This document shows, piece after piece, positions 48,371 to 62,100 of a stretch of DNA of 64,000 nucleotides. The stretch's first letter is position 1, and each line of letters starts with the position of its first letter. Location of the stretch: positions 3,782,052 to 3,846,051 of the forward strand of contig VXAI01000065.1 in NCBI GenBank assembly GCA_013399305.1. The letters run 5' to 3'. Origin of the DNA: Rostratula benghalensis (taxonomy: Eukaryota > Chordata > Aves > Charadriiformes > Rostratulidae). The notes below the pieces were generated by a model, which saw only the letters and a program-made list of their open reading frames with translations, made no database searches and had not been told where the DNA came from. The translations under genes were made by a program, and so were the position numbers.

Positions 48371-51300
48371 AAATGCAGAACCTCATTAGAGGTACTTTAA
48401 TTAAAGGTTTTTATTTCAGAAAGGTTGCTTACATTCTCTGTGCTCACAGGAATAAAATATACAATCAAGTTCCTTCAGTAAAAAAACCAGAAAGCTAAAC
48501 CCCAAAACTGTAATAGTCTCAAACTCACAAAATATAACATAGTCACGTGAATTCCAGAATTTAAGGTTCTGAAGTGGTGTGTGCTTTCGCAGGTGTGTGC
48601 CTTGCAGTATTTCTCTTTACTACCACCAGAAACTAAAATCATACTATTTGTAAGTATAGTCGGCCTGTGAAAAGTACATATTTATTTGTGTATTCATGTT
48701 GATATCTGCATCTTTGGTAACTTACTGAAAATCATCCCACATACATCTGGGCCTTTACATCAACTTATTTCTTATTTGTTGTACACGACGTACACTATGA
48801 CTGATCCGTACTGGCATTTATTACCTTCTGGCCTAGGGTCTGCATAACAAATTATCTGCACAGTCAGGTAAAAGGTGCCTCCTATTACAAGTTACTATAA
48901 TTACTGAGAAGGAAATATGATACCATATTTCATTATAACTGCAGTGTATGTGCCCTGGTTTTTTTGTTGCTTAGTTCTCAAACTAGAACAACTGCAACTC
49001 CCCACATTCCTCACCCTCTAAAAACAAGGTAAAGAAAAGAGGAAACATATCTGGAAAAAAATGCTTAGGATGATTTTTCATTATCTCAACTGCTGTTGAG
49101 CAAAACACATTATCTGGTTTCTTGTCTTTCCTCTAAGTAGGCCCATCCAGGACACAGACTTCGAAGTTATTCACCTGCAAAGCCAAGAGCTGCAAAGCAT
49201 TTCTATTTTGTTGTTGATCTTTTCAGCTGAGAAGTTGAACAGGATTGTAAGCCCCATTAGCTAAGGATCAAGCAAACAACTCTGTGCCATGGCTTGCAGC
49301 AGTGTGGAGAACATGCTGCTCCCACAGGAGCTCAAGCCCCACGACAAACACTGTGATGAAAGAACTCTCATCAACAGTAGCAAAACTGGACTGTTACAGG
49401 AGGTATCATCTCACTTTCTGGAGAAACAGTGTTTTAATAATAATCTGATTTCGTCATCAAACTGTCTGGGTACTGCACCTCTCAGCTGAAGCAAGAAGCT
49501 GCATGTGCCTATCAGGATACATAAAAATTGTTTTGTATTTTCAGTGTCAATATCATTAGAGCAACAAACACCCTCTAGCTTTTTATACCTACGCTGAAAC
49601 AGCATGCCCTCAGCTATCTTTAATTAATCCTCTCTTGATAACTCTGAACTTTGAGGGAGTTTGAATCTAAGAAATTATGTTTAAAGGCTTTTACGTTTCT
49701 ATGTGAAATGTCTTATGTTGACTCACATATTTTCACTCCACAATCCGAAAGAAGATCACCAGATGGCACTATTACACATTGTCTTTCTGATTTCAGTCTC
49801 TTAATATACACAAAAAGTTTTTAATTGTGAAAGAACTGGTAGTACTGTTACTGTAGCACTAGAGTTATTTGGGGCAAGTGTAATGAGTAGCATCTCGGTT
49901 TTAATCTCTGCAACCTTAACAAATTCTTCCAGAGGAGGTGTCCTCTGAGAACTGAATGCTCTTTCGCAGATTTAAATACAGACATAAAAAAAGCAAAGGG
50001 TCTGTTCTTCCATTATTTATGTCTCTCTCTGCTCAAAGACTGGCATGTATCTGTAATGGGAACACATCACAGCAGGAATGCACACACATTTGGCTATGCT
50101 GATTTCTCCTCTTTGGTAAGCAGAAACCCTCTGCTGTCATGATACAGAAATTAAATGCCTTAGGCATACTGTAAATATGTACTTCTCTCAATTACACTGA
50201 CAGAGAGCCAGCATATCCGAGCTGTATCTTGGACCCAATTAAAATGCATCTGCACACCTATTACCAAAACACTGCATATATGACAGTGAAAGCTGACATT
50301 TGAACCTCTCTCTTGATTGTCCTCAGCTCTTCTTTTAACCATATCAGCAGAAATATTAACCTCAAGACTCCTAGTTGACATCACACTTACAAATGGCCTG
50401 AGCAACTCTCGATGTGCATATGTCATAATAGCAAACCACTGCTCATTTCTGTGGCTACTAATCTGTGATCCACTGATATGCGAGTCATGATTAATTCCAT
50501 AGTGTGTTAGAAGAGTAATTTAGAACAGTAATTTAGACTTGCTAATGCTTTTTAAGGTTGCAGAGTTCCTTTAGCTTTGTTCAGATACAATTTTGTTGAA
50601 AGTTTACATAAGCTGCGTATCAGTTTTTTCCTGACTCACAGGACAAAGAAATACACTGAGTAAATTATTATTTTGTTTTCTGCATATTCCATTGTATACC
50701 TTTTTTTGTGAACTAATCTTGTACTCCAACAAACTCATAATTGGTGAAAACAGTGAAAAAAAATCAGGCCATGAACTGTTAAATATGTGGTGGAAACGGC
50801 CAACTGTCACAAAGAGTCCCAAGCCACACATGGTTGACTGGATCTGATGAAACACAGTCACTCCTGTATCTTGACTGCAATTTATGTGAAAGCAGCATTA
50901 ATAAAAGCAGTTCACTTCATGACAAGTGTTGGAGATGCTAGCAAACTTGCTAAAGAAACACAACTCTTTGTGCTGGTAAGGAGCCTAACGTTTCAGTACT
51001 GCATCTATCTTACCTTCTCCTGCATTACAGTTTGGAGGGTTCATGCTGGCCAGGACATAGAATTCCCAAGTGGAACTAATCAAAGCCAAGAGAACTGACA
51101 TCATAGGCCCAGGGGAGCACTATCAGCAGTCACCCTACCCAGTTGAATAATGTGGAAAACATTTCTCCTATTTTTTAACCTTTTTTTTTTGCATTTTACA
51201 AGGAATAAATTAATCCAGTAGACATACAGTTTTGTCTACAGTCGCACCATATTTTGGAAGTACATTGAATAAGGCAGCAGATTTTTTCACAGGAAATAGT

Positions 51301-52509
51301 GCTGCATTTTACCAAAAGTAAAATTAACAAACATAGCTCTCTTCTGTATATATTTCTGCTCACAGAAATAAGCAGTTCTGCTCAACACTGAGCTTCATAT
51401 TTATCCCAGGTAACTTCATCACCTTTAGTAAGGTTCTTACACTAGGAGCAGGAGCATAGCACACATCCTGTAGCAAGAGTTCTGGTTTCCTCAAGCCTAG
51501 AAAAACTAGATGTCCAGCAAAGTTTTCCTTGCTAGGTGAGTTAATATTGGACAATACAGCTCCCCTCCAATACAAAAAGTTAGCAAAGTACAGGATGTCA
51601 TCAAGATTCAGAAAATCCTCCTTATTTTCCACAATGTTTGCTGCCAGAGTACGCTTCAATTACACAAAGTCTTCTAGCACTCTGAATCTATCCAAACCCC
51701 ATTAAAACCAACAATGGTGATATTCATCTACTGAAAACAGAAAGCCAGCCCCATGCATCTGGTCAGCTCACCACAATGCACAGTTCCTGGATGACATTTG
51801 AAGCTGAAGGAACAGATTCTTCTCCTACTTTTGGTATCAGGAAGCACTTTGCTATGTGGCCTTTCAGAGGCTGCCAAAAAGGGTTTCTTGCCCCACCTTT
51901 TGGGAAACAGTGACACAACAATCTCAGTCCCTGACAGCATCTGGAAAATCTGACACATCAGAACAGAGATGTCAAGATATTAGGAAAACCAGTAAGTAGC
52001 CCAAACATGATGGTTTCCCTTATTCTCCCTTTGCTGCAAGAGGCTTGGCAAAAAAATTGCAACCAATGTTGGCCCTAGAAGATGTCAGGGAGCACTGACT
52101 GCAGCTTGGCATTGGGACTACAACCCTATGCTTAGGAAGAACATCTCAGAGGGGTGTCCAGCAAATGGAGGACGTTAAGTTCCAGGTTTTCCATAGCAAA
52201 TGGACAGTGGTATGTATGGTAGAAAGTCTATGGTTAATATGAAATAACAGACGCTGATCAAGTCTGAATGGATCTGAGACACATTGAAAGAAATTACTTG
52301 TCCAAACTCAACCAACAAGACTGAATGAGCAATGACTGCAACCTGATTTCCTTTTGCCAGGGAACTGTGTGCACATATGCTTCTTCACAGCAGGCTCTAT
52401 TCTTTCACTATATTGTAAAATATTTGAAAACAACAATTAGCATTTAATTGTGAAGAAAAAACTTCCAAAGGCAGTGAAAAGCAGATGGATCACGAACAAT
52501 GTAATCTGA
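48371..52509. other. Unique sequence, no gene recognised
   Basis: Only short frames without recognisable domains (for example 49289-49489 plus, 51360-51659 minus, 51728-51958 minus). A weak exon-like block at 51014-51045 is listed separately. Confidence 0.5.
51014..51045 (-). other. Weak 32-nt exon-like block, minus strand
   Basis: On the minus strand, acceptor TATGTCCTGGCCAG, 32 nt, then the strong donor AAG with GTAAGATAG. Only one frame is open (MNPPNCNAGE). The acceptor tract is mediocre and the length is not a multiple of three. Probably a decoy. Confidence 0.12.
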
Positions 52510-53496
52510 ACAAACAACCTCTCCATCATCTTTGAAAGGTCATGAAGAACAGGAGAGGTGCCTGAGGACTGGAGGAAGGCAAATATCACCCCAACCTACA
52601 AAAAGGGCAAGAAGGAGGGCACAGAGAATTACAGGCCAATTAGTCTCACCTCTGTCCCTGGGAAGGTAATGGAGCAACTTGTGTTAGATGTCATCTCCAA
52701 ACATCTTCAAGAACAGGAAAACACTAGAAATGGTCAACACGTATTTACCAAGAGTAAATCATGCTTGACCGATCTGATAACCTTCCATAATGTTATAACT
52801 GGATGGCTGGATGAGGGGAGAGCAGCAGATGTCACCGACCTTGGCTTCAGCAAGGGTTTTGACATTGTTTCCCATAACATCCTCATTAAGAATCTGGGGA
52901 AGTATGGGCTAGATAAGGGGGCAGTGAGGTGGACTGAGAACTGGCTGTGTGACAGGACTCAGAAGGTTGTAATTAATGGAGCAGGGTCAAGTTGGTTGCC
53001 TGTAGCCAGTGGTGTCCCCCAAGGGTGAATACTCGGTCCAGTCTTGTTCAATGTATTCATCAATGACCTAGACCAGGGGACCGAGTGTATCTTCAGCAAG
53101 TTCACTGATGATACCAAACTAGGAAGGCTGGCTGACACTCCAGAAGGCTGTGCCATGATCTAGCATGACCTGGATAGGCTGCAGAGCTGGGCAGAGAAGA
53201 AGCTAATGAGGTTCAACAGGGGCAAGTGTAGGGTCCTGCACATGGGATGGAAGAATTCAGGGCACCAGTATAGGTTAGGGGTGAACCTGCTGGAAAGCAC
53301 TTCTGCAGAGAAAGATCTGGGCGTCCTGCTAGATAGTAAAATATCCATGAGCCAGCAATGTGACCTTGTCACCAAGAGGGACAATGGAATTCTGGGCTGC
53401 ACAGGGAAGAGTGTGGCCAGTAGGTCAAGGGAGGTCATTCTCCCCCTCTACTCTGTATTGGTGAGGGCACAATGGGAATACTGCATCCAGTTCTGA
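52510..53496 (+). pseudogene. CR1 reverse-transcriptase pseudogene, stop codons in one continuous frame
   Basis: A single reading frame spans the reverse transcriptase with no frameshift seen, but with in-frame stops at 52543 (TGA, where CR1 has Trp), 53026 (TGA, just after the SGVPQG motif), 53161 (TAG, where Gln is usual) and 53494 (TGA, where Trp is usual). The motifs are otherwise well kept: the fingers block with VPEDWRKANITP and NYRPISLTSVPGK, motif A with GFDIVSHNIL, motif B SGVPQG, and motif C FTDDTKL, where both catalytic aspartates remain. Beyond motif C the segment RFNRGKCRVLHMG and the SREVILPLYS block follow. Decay is by point mutation, so the insertion was once full-frame and is now inactive. 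Confidence 0.88.
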
Positions 53497-53987
53497 GCTC
53501 CCCAGTTCAAGAGAGTCCTACTCTTGGGAACTACTGGACGGAGCGCAGCATAGGGCAACAAAGTTGAGTAAAGGATTGGAGCATCTCCCTGATAAGGAAA
53601 AGCTGTGAGAGCTGAGACTCTTTAGCCTGGAGAAGAGAAGGGAGACATTATGAACGCTTTCAAGTATCGGAAGGGTGGGTTGAAGAAGAATGGAGCCGGA
53701 CTCTTTTCAGTGGTTCCCAGTGACAGGACGAGGGGCAGTGAGCACAAGCTGGAACATAGTGAGTTTCATTCAAAGGTGAGAAAAAAAATTTTGTTCTGGT
53801 GAGGGTGACACAGCACTGGAATAGGCTGCCCAGGGAGGTTGTGATGTCCCCTTCTCTGGAGACCTTCAACACCGGCCTGGATGCAGTCCTGAGTAATGTG
53901 CTGTAGGCAATCCTGCTTTAGCAGGGGAGTTGGACTAGATGGTCTCTAGAAGATCCTGCCAACTCCAACAATGCCATGATTCTGTGA
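52510..53987 (+). mobile_element. CR1: CR1 LINE, 1.5 kb, 5'-truncated, longest in the window
   Basis: It covers reverse transcriptase through the 3' end. It starts in the segment resembling NNLSIIFERSWRTGEVPEDW and contains all palm motifs. It then passes through the post-RT region (GGAGCATCTCCC, GTTTAGCCTGGAG-like) and the C-terminal block, and ends at ATGATTCTGTGA near 53987. The tail (GTCTCTAGAAGATCCTGCC) differs from the young class, so this is a different, older subfamily. The endonuclease and ORF1 are absent. Confidence 0.94.
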
Positions 53988-56900
53988 ACTCTCATAATTA
54001 ACCACTCATTTTTCCTTTGGAACCTGGAGTTGCAAAATCCAAACAAGGGTTTTCTCATTATTTTAGGAGCCATATACAATTTAATCCATTATTTTTGAAT
54101 GGTCACTGATCCAAATTGATGGTTAATGAAAATTTATTAAATTAATTAAAATTGGGTTATTTACCTAACCGATACTTTGATTCTCTGAAAGCTAAAATTG
54201 TACCTAATTTTTTCAACAAGATAATGCTGAAAAATTCTGCTATTAATCACATGCATTAACAGTCCATGGCTGAAGTGCAAGTAACTTTTCGGTAAGGAAC
54301 AGTAAGATGCACTTGGTATGTTTTTTGTCACATGCACCTCTTTGGAACCATATGTGATATCTACATGCTGACCCGAATACCAAAGAAGTAAATGAAATGT
54401 TCACAGACTTGATTAACAACTAAAAAAGTATCTTATTTTGCTTAGCTGCAGAGAGGAAGAGCAATATCGAACCACCCATATCTCAAAGATGACACTGTCC
54501 AAAATGACATCAGTTGTCACTCTCACCAAAACCTGATGCAATTTCAGGTGTTAGAAAAGGCAACACCATGATACGTAGTCAGGCTATTGCAATAAAAGCA
54601 CAACAGACACTTTTCAGATTTTACCACCCTATTGCTGTTTATAATGGTCCAGATTAATTTTGCCCAACTCCAGGTCAGGAGAGGATTAATCCTTACAATA
54701 AAAATCAAAATCACACTTGAAAAATGTCAATTTCTCTGTACTGATCACAGATGTAACCTGAGAAGACCGGTCTGGCATATATAGGTCTGGCAGCACAGCT
54801 AAGCCAGATGAATCTAAGGCCAAGAGTTGGATTCTGCAATTGTCTAAATCTTGAACTTCTCATTGGTACTTCTGAATGCAGATAAAACAAACCGAAATGC
54901 ACAAACACGTGCCTGTATGCTTAAAAAGCAATTGTCGTGCAGTAGCTTTTCCTATGTTTCAGAAAGTAATTAACTGACTTCACCCATATCCAGTATTACC
55001 CTTAAAGGCATGGACCCCTAAAAATTATGAAGGCAGCAGTGGTTCCCAGAGATCAGATATCTGACATCTGAGAAAAGACTATTATGGACCCACTATAAAA
55101 TAATTGCTTTGAGATTTACCAACAATCCAGAAACTAACCACTGCAAAACACTCAGTGCCATTTTTCAGGTGAAGTCCCAAAGGCACAGAAAGCTCATAAA
55201 GACTGTTTTGCTTGCTCTGAGTTCAAAAGAAGTTGCTTAGTTTGTTTGCTCGGTGATTTAATATGGAAGAAGACCAGCTCAGAGGCTTGGAATTATACAG
55301 TGGCACAGAGAGACCAGAGATGCAGCAAGATCATAATTCTCAATGTCCTGACTTTTGGACTTAATTTTACTTTAATCAAAATCAGCAGCAAAACTTGCCA
55401 TCGAATTCAAACCTGCCTTACATTCAGCGTAGTCTTTTCTGTCACAAAACCCCAACAAAATAATTATTGGAAATATAAAAATCTACGCTTACTTGTTTGT
55501 TCAAGTCTAATTCCACTTTTCCCATTACTATTTCTCCTTATATTCTCAAGGAAGGACAATAATGCTAACAAGAAGAATTCTTAAGGAGGAAATCTACTCA
55601 CGTTTAAAAATGCGGAAAAAAAATGTCTGCTAATAAGATTATGCTTACCAAGATGCTTCAAAAACAGCATGCCACTAAATGAGAGCCTCATATATGGTAT
55701 CTGATTTGTTTGCCAGTTTTTATCAGGCCTCACCACCGCTGTATCTACCACCTTTCTCTCAGATGCAACATATTCTGCCTTGCCTCAAGACCAGTTTGCA
55801 TTAATGTGCCAACCATTGTTTTTCTTGCATACAGTAATCCAATCAAGCAAGGAGAAATAAACCTTCCTACAGCACACTGAACAACGTTTTACAAGGCTTG
55901 AAAGCCATGGGTTTCTAAGAAGATTAACTGAAAGAGAACCACATCTCAACCCCTTAATCCAAAACTAAGGCATGAATTTGCAATTCAGTCCATGCATTTA
56001 CTGAGCCCATCGCTGTTATTTTAAGATGGCAGTCTGTACTTCTTTATGCATACTCACATGTCAGACTATGAATCAACATTTAGTTCCTATGGCCTTTAAT
56101 ATGAAAGAAGAGGTTGCATGTTTTTTGGCTGTTAAATATATATACTATATATTACATCCTAAATACTCTTACGGAATTGCTTGCAAGCAAACAATGGAAG
56201 TTATCCAAGTAATTCAGTAAGTCATTTCAATAGTAATATATTTTAATATACTGATTTTCAATATTTTTAATATGAAAATAATTACCAATATATTTACAAA
56301 TAATAAGGGAACGGGTCTGGTGTCTTTTCTGCTCATTAAGACTACTTATGCCTTCTGGGTAGATACTTAAAGTAATATTCTAAATTCATGTCCCAACATA
56401 CTGCACAGTTTCTTGCTTATGTAACAAATATTAGTTACTGTAATTCCAGCTGTTGGCCTTTCCTCTGAATAAGTAATGGCCTTTTCTCCACATGAAATGT
56501 CATGTAGTAAAGAACAGTGCCCTGAGCCATTCTCATGATAGAATCAAGTCCTGATTACCTCACTGGAAAGCGAGAAATCATCCCTCTCCAGTGATGCAGA
56601 CATCCTGTTTCTATCCCTGTAAAGGCACAGGATAGCAGGAATTACTAATACGATATATTAAAGAATAATAAAATATGTCAATAGCTCAGTACGTCATGTC
56701 CTCAGCCTCAGGCAGGAGTGATTTGCTGCTTGGAAGGAGTCCAGATTTAACGAGAAAACACAGACATATTTCTCTGAACAGCTAATCTGGAAAAAAACTA
56801 TGAGAAATGTGCTGCTAGAAATTTAAAAAAATTGAGTAAGTCTTACGGAAATGGGTTACTAGGCAGAGGACAGGTGAAAGCAAAGTAGGAAGCATGCAAA

Positions 56901-57955
56901 CTACCATGCTATGAATCTGCATTGTAACTCATTGACCTACATGGCACCTAACAGACTCATGATTATGTGTGTATGTGTGCATGGGCATACACAGGTGAGT
57001 ATACACATACACAAATGGTAAATGGTTCTAGTACAGACTGAGAATGAGACAATTAAAAGTTTACAAAATCTCCCAATTATAATGTGCAGAGTAGAATTGG
57101 GTAGTAGCAAGTAGAGATTTTATCTCAGAAGGTGAACAAAAAGACCCCCAATGTCAATATTATTCCTCAATACAGCCTATGATCATCTTCTGACTAAATT
57201 GTAAAGAAATTTTGTCATTGGTTTTGAGAGCAAGGAGACTCAGGTGTTCTATCTGTGACTTCTAGAGAGAAGCTAGCATTGATGTGCTTGCTTTAAATAT
57301 ATATATGGGTCAAAAACTCATTCTGAACTGGAGACCTAAACTGTTTTTCATGGTTTTCAATATAGAGGAGAAACAATAACCACTTCTTAATAAAAACTTT
57401 ATGGAGTATTTCATAATAACTTATATCACTGTGGCATTTAATAATCCAGCCAAGATGAAGCCTTCAAACAGGATATGCCTCCACCTAGAAACGTTCTAAA
57501 TTAAAACAAAAGTGGAGCAAATAAATGCAATTAGTATTAAGAATAAAGTAGAAAACCAGGAATAGTTGAATTGCAATAAAATCATGCAGAAACAAGAAAT
57601 AGCTGTTACACAGAATGATGCTTTCAAATTACTTCAGATGACTGCTTTAAGTGCATAAGTAACTTCATAATGTTAACTATTTCCAACTACTCCTGGACAA
57701 AGCAATTTCTGGAGTTCCAAAATCTGGGTTTTTTCCACTCAAACACACTATTGCCATAAATTTTTTGCTAAAAGATTACTTGGTGATTGTGCCTGGTAGC
57801 AATAAAAGGGATTTAATTAGTGATTTGATAAAAGCTTGCACCACAAATCAAGCAACAAAATTAACATCTGATTAGTCCCCAATGAGGTGCTCATCCTCTA
57901 GCATTACAAACCCTGCAAGCTGCAACCTTCTCCCTCAGGAAAAAGCCTACTGGCT
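53988..57955. other. Unique AT-rich sequence, no gene recognised
   Basis: Only chance-like frames (112 codons at 55246-55584 plus). A short TG/CA inverted repeat lies at 56969-57012 (GTGTATGTGT / ACACATACAC). Confidence 0.5.
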
Positions 57956-57977
57956 TTTTTTTTTTTTTTTTTTTTTT
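57956..57977. repeat. T22 homopolymer
   Basis: Uninterrupted run of 22 T. Confidence 0.95.
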
Positions 57978-58997
57978 GAGACTGGACAGGTCTGAAATGA
58001 TGCCCTGAAGGTCACCACAGGCTGTGACAGCAGACATGCCTTTTCCATAGTGCTCTATATCCGCTAGAGCTGTTTTACAGCAATGTGAGAGGGTGAAAAG
58101 TTTACACTAGCCGGTTATGCAATAAATGTCACTGGTATTACCACTGACTTTAGATTCCCAGCACTAAGCAGTTAAGAGGTGATAAAGCAGGATTAATTCC
58201 CAAGGAAAAGTTATGATTAATTTGTCAGTGTAGTATGTAGTACAAATTCCCTGCTATCTTTTTCCTTCCTCAAACAAGAAATTATTTTGTGCCAATCTAT
58301 TAATCCTTTGAGTGTAGCACTTCATAGTGCTGTTAACATCATTGAACACACACCTTTAAGCCTATTCTCACATACTCACCTGAAAAGAAGTCATCCAAGA
58401 TCATAGCTATTTATGGCTATTTGTGTAAATGAATATAGCTTCAATGATACAGAGGACAGCAAAACAGTAATTGAAAAGAGCAAAACATCACAGCTGAGCA
58501 ATAACTATTCTTTGAACTGCACTGATGAAATTGTATCTAACAGGGACAGTAAAATTACCCGAAGTAAGACACTGTTGACTAAGGCAGAGCAGCAGTTACA
58601 GCGCTAGATAAAGCTGCTTTTGGAAGCAGTGTGAGCTCTGAACCCTCCACCCTCCACTGCTGTAGAAATAAGTACACAATCAACACTTAAAGCCATGAGG
58701 CTCAATTCTACTGCCAGCAAGGCAATAGCTGTTTTTCCATGACTGCATTTTTTAAATGTCCTCCTTTCAGATAGGAACACACATAAGCCAACAAACCACC
58801 AATGACAGCAAATAGGAACTGCACTTCCTCAGATTTACAGGTATTGCATGCAAAATAATGAAAAAATTAACATACTACAATATATTTTCTGTCAGAGATA
58901 ATTTATTTGCCAAAAGTATGCCCTAAGACTGCTCTGACTTAGGATTTTCAGTTTGCCCACAATGGTGACCTGCACTTCACAATACAATCACAAGAAT
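57978..58997. other. Unique sequence, no gene recognised
   Basis: A 64-codon polar plus frame at 58413-58607 has no recognisable domain. Its composition follows the A-rich DNA. Confidence 0.5.
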
Positions 58998-59101
58998 TTC
59001 ACACACACGTATTTACATGGATATGTTCACACACACGTATTTACATGGATATGTTCACACACACGTATTTACATGGATATGTTCACACACACGTATTTAC
59101 A
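58998..59101. repeat. 28-bp minisatellite, 3.7 copies, perfect
   Basis: Units at 58998-59025, 59026-59053 and 59054-59081, plus a 20-bp partial at 59082-59101, are identical. Each unit contains ACACACACGTATTTACATGG. The period is not a multiple of three, so the plus frame across it cycles through three repeat peptides. Perfect identity implies recent expansion, so length polymorphism is likely. Confidence 0.95.
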
Positions 59102-62100
59102 ACTACACCAAACTACACCCAAGCCCTCCGATCTGCTTGTTTTCCCAAAAAACAAATTAGGGAAGCCATTTGGGCTTAGGTCTTACTATACAAAAGATGC
59201 TGCTTCCTGCTAGATGCAACATTGACCGATTCTTGCAAAGATCTATTGCTAGATCACATGTAGAAATAAACTATTTCTATAAATTACCTCCTGGACATCT
59301 ATGTGTAATAAATAATCAGCAACTCAGTGACAGCTCAGATTATGTGGAAAAGAAATGATGGCATACTAATTCTATAGAAGAGTAAGCGTATATCAATGTA
59401 CATAAAATTATAAATATGATGAATCATATTCCTCTTATTAGGCACTCTAGATGGCATTTTTTCACTATGAACTACTGAGGGGAGGAACTGTGATTTTATA
59501 CAATTGTCTAAGCACCTGGTGTGATGGAGACTGAATTGTCCTCTCAGTACTTTAGTATGAAAATTAATAATAGTTAAAACATTTGTGTCTGTACTAGAAT
59601 AATACAGAGTCAAGTGCATTATGTAAGAAGGAGTTCTCATTGACAGCCCCAATTTCCAGAATTTTTAAATGCACAGCTAAGTATCACTAATGTATTTGGT
59701 TTGTACAGAAGATAAAGATGTTAATTTTCAAGACAAGTACTTAATAAGGTGTTTTGAATGAAAAACACAAAAGCAGTCACCTTTCTTTTTCTAAAATCTC
59801 ACTTTATGATGCATAACAACCAGTCTGTTTATAATAAATTCATTACAATTATCTATTTCTGCTTTACCTTGTCATTTTAGGTTATAAAAATCTGGCAGTG
59901 CCAAGAAAGAATTTGAATGTCTAGTTTTTGCCAACAGCACACTTACTGCTGCACAGATTAATGAAACCAGGCACTAAGTTAAATAGCAAAACCTGATATT
60001 TAAATAACAGCTGGCTGAAATACAATGGAATATTGCTAATCTAGGTTAAGGTGAATGAAACACCATTCTTCTACAGAATTAGCAACACCACACTAGTCAT
60101 AGCTTGCAGGTTAGGCAAAACATTATAGTTGACTGAGGACAAATTAAGAAGTGAAATCCAATTCTTTATATTAAAGTCCATTTTATAAATAAAAAACAAC
60201 AAAACCATGTTGCTAAATAGATAAGGTATCTTTTAATCAGGTGGTTTAGGTATTACAATTACTTATTTATGTCCAATACTTCTTCCCATCTGTGCTCTAC
60301 CTCATGTATACAACACTTCCAATACTCATTATCCCACACTGATCTTTCAAATGCAAACTTTCAGACCTCCTTTGTCTTCACATTTCTTTGCTTTACAAAA
60401 TCTAAAAATAGATTTTGAATTTGGGATGAAAGGACCAAGGGAAGCTATTTTAATTTTGAAATACTGATAGTGTATTGAATGCTGTTTGCCAGAAAGCACT
60501 CACTGGTTTTCTATGTTTTTTTGCTGCCCAAGAGTTAAAAGTCTAATAAACATGCAAATTCCAAGTTGCCTTAAATTATCTGTATAAAATATACACTTGT
60601 CCAACCTCAAGTGATTGAGGATAGGAAGCCAGACAATCCACTTTAGGTTTCAAAAGATTTCTGCACCTGCACATAAAATTTCCATTGTTAAAAACCCTGG
60701 CTTCCAACAAACACCAGACAAGCATAGGCACATACCTTATTTTTAAGAATTGTCATGATCATTACATTTTCCTCTTCTACATCCCTTTTGTTATAGGACT
60801 TTCTTCAGTATGAACATGCTATCTATTATGCAGTAACAAATTCATATTGGTTATAACCTTATTCTACATTTACAAAAGCAAAATGCTTGAATTCTTGGAA
60901 ACAATTTCAGAAGGAGAAAGGCCCAAAAAGGGGATGGGTTTTGACCTCTGTAGTTGGGGATGTTTTTTGTCCTCTGTAGTTGGCAGCGAAAAAATAAGTC
61001 CTACTAATAAAGCCAACAAAACCTCAGATCATTAATAGGACAGAAGGCCTCCACCAAACCTAATTTTCTGACATGTGGCCCTGGTGGTGTAGCACTGGCT
61101 GCCTACAGAGTGCCACCACCCAGAAAGGCCAAGGCCAACCTTAAAGTCAGCAGTGCCCAAAACACTGCAATGAGAACTGCCTTAGGGCAGCTTCTACCAC
61201 TCGCATCTCACACTTTAGAAAAGATAGGTACCTACCGGGTGTGAAGAGCTCACTACTGCCTTTTAACACAAGATGAGAGAAAAATAGAAGCCAGCTGTGC
61301 CTTGTCACCCAAAAGTTTCGTGAATGGGGCACCACACAAAGTGAGCAGTGCATGTGGGAGATCTGTATATAATTGCATGAAAGTGAAGGAAAAACATCTA
61401 TGAAGTCTTCAGATTTTGGGACTGCATATTCCTTTCCCTGTGCAGCTTCTAGCACAATGAATTTAATCATGTCTGGAGATCTTCTGAAATACAGAATGGT
61501 AAACATTTGCCAACACAGATGGTTTTGTGCAGCCTGTAAGAAGTATTATCTGACTTATTTTTAATTATATATGCTTTTCTTATTTTTAAATATATTGATG
61601 GATACGTTGTCCCCTTGATGTTAACTACAGGTGGCACGGTTTTACCCTTCCTTTTCCTGGCACAAATATAAAGGATTGCCTAAAAATCTTAGTGGATGGC
61701 CATGATTTAAAAGCATTTAATTTATACTGCATTTCCATGGTGTCACTTTCTACTCATTACTAGAGTACACACATAAAAAACCAAGAGACTCCAGTGGTGA
61801 AAACCACTATAATCATTGCTTTGTGGTCAATAAATTACTGAGAGGTGCTAAAATAAACTGAGAATAGTATCAATTTCACTGTAATAATGGTTGCATATAT
61901 AAACTATCAGTCTTTGGGTAGGTCAGTAATACCCTTAAATTTAATCAACGATGCTAAATACTCAAGGCAAATTAACTAACAGTTACTGCTACCGGGGGCA
62001 TAGAGTAACATTAAGTTAACAGAAGTAATGTGAAAGTTTGAGACAATACAAGCAGACAGAATGTAACACGAAACCAGGCTTTAGCAAAGCAATACATGCT

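Noticed and set aside
49289..49489. 66-codon plus frame beginning MACSSVENMLL
   Set aside because: No recognisable family; a nearby TTTTCAG and GTAAGC pair frames only 20 nt outside this frame.
58413..58607. Polar 64-codon plus frame resembling a protein fragment
   Set aside because: Composition is explained by A-rich DNA; no domain, no splice framing.
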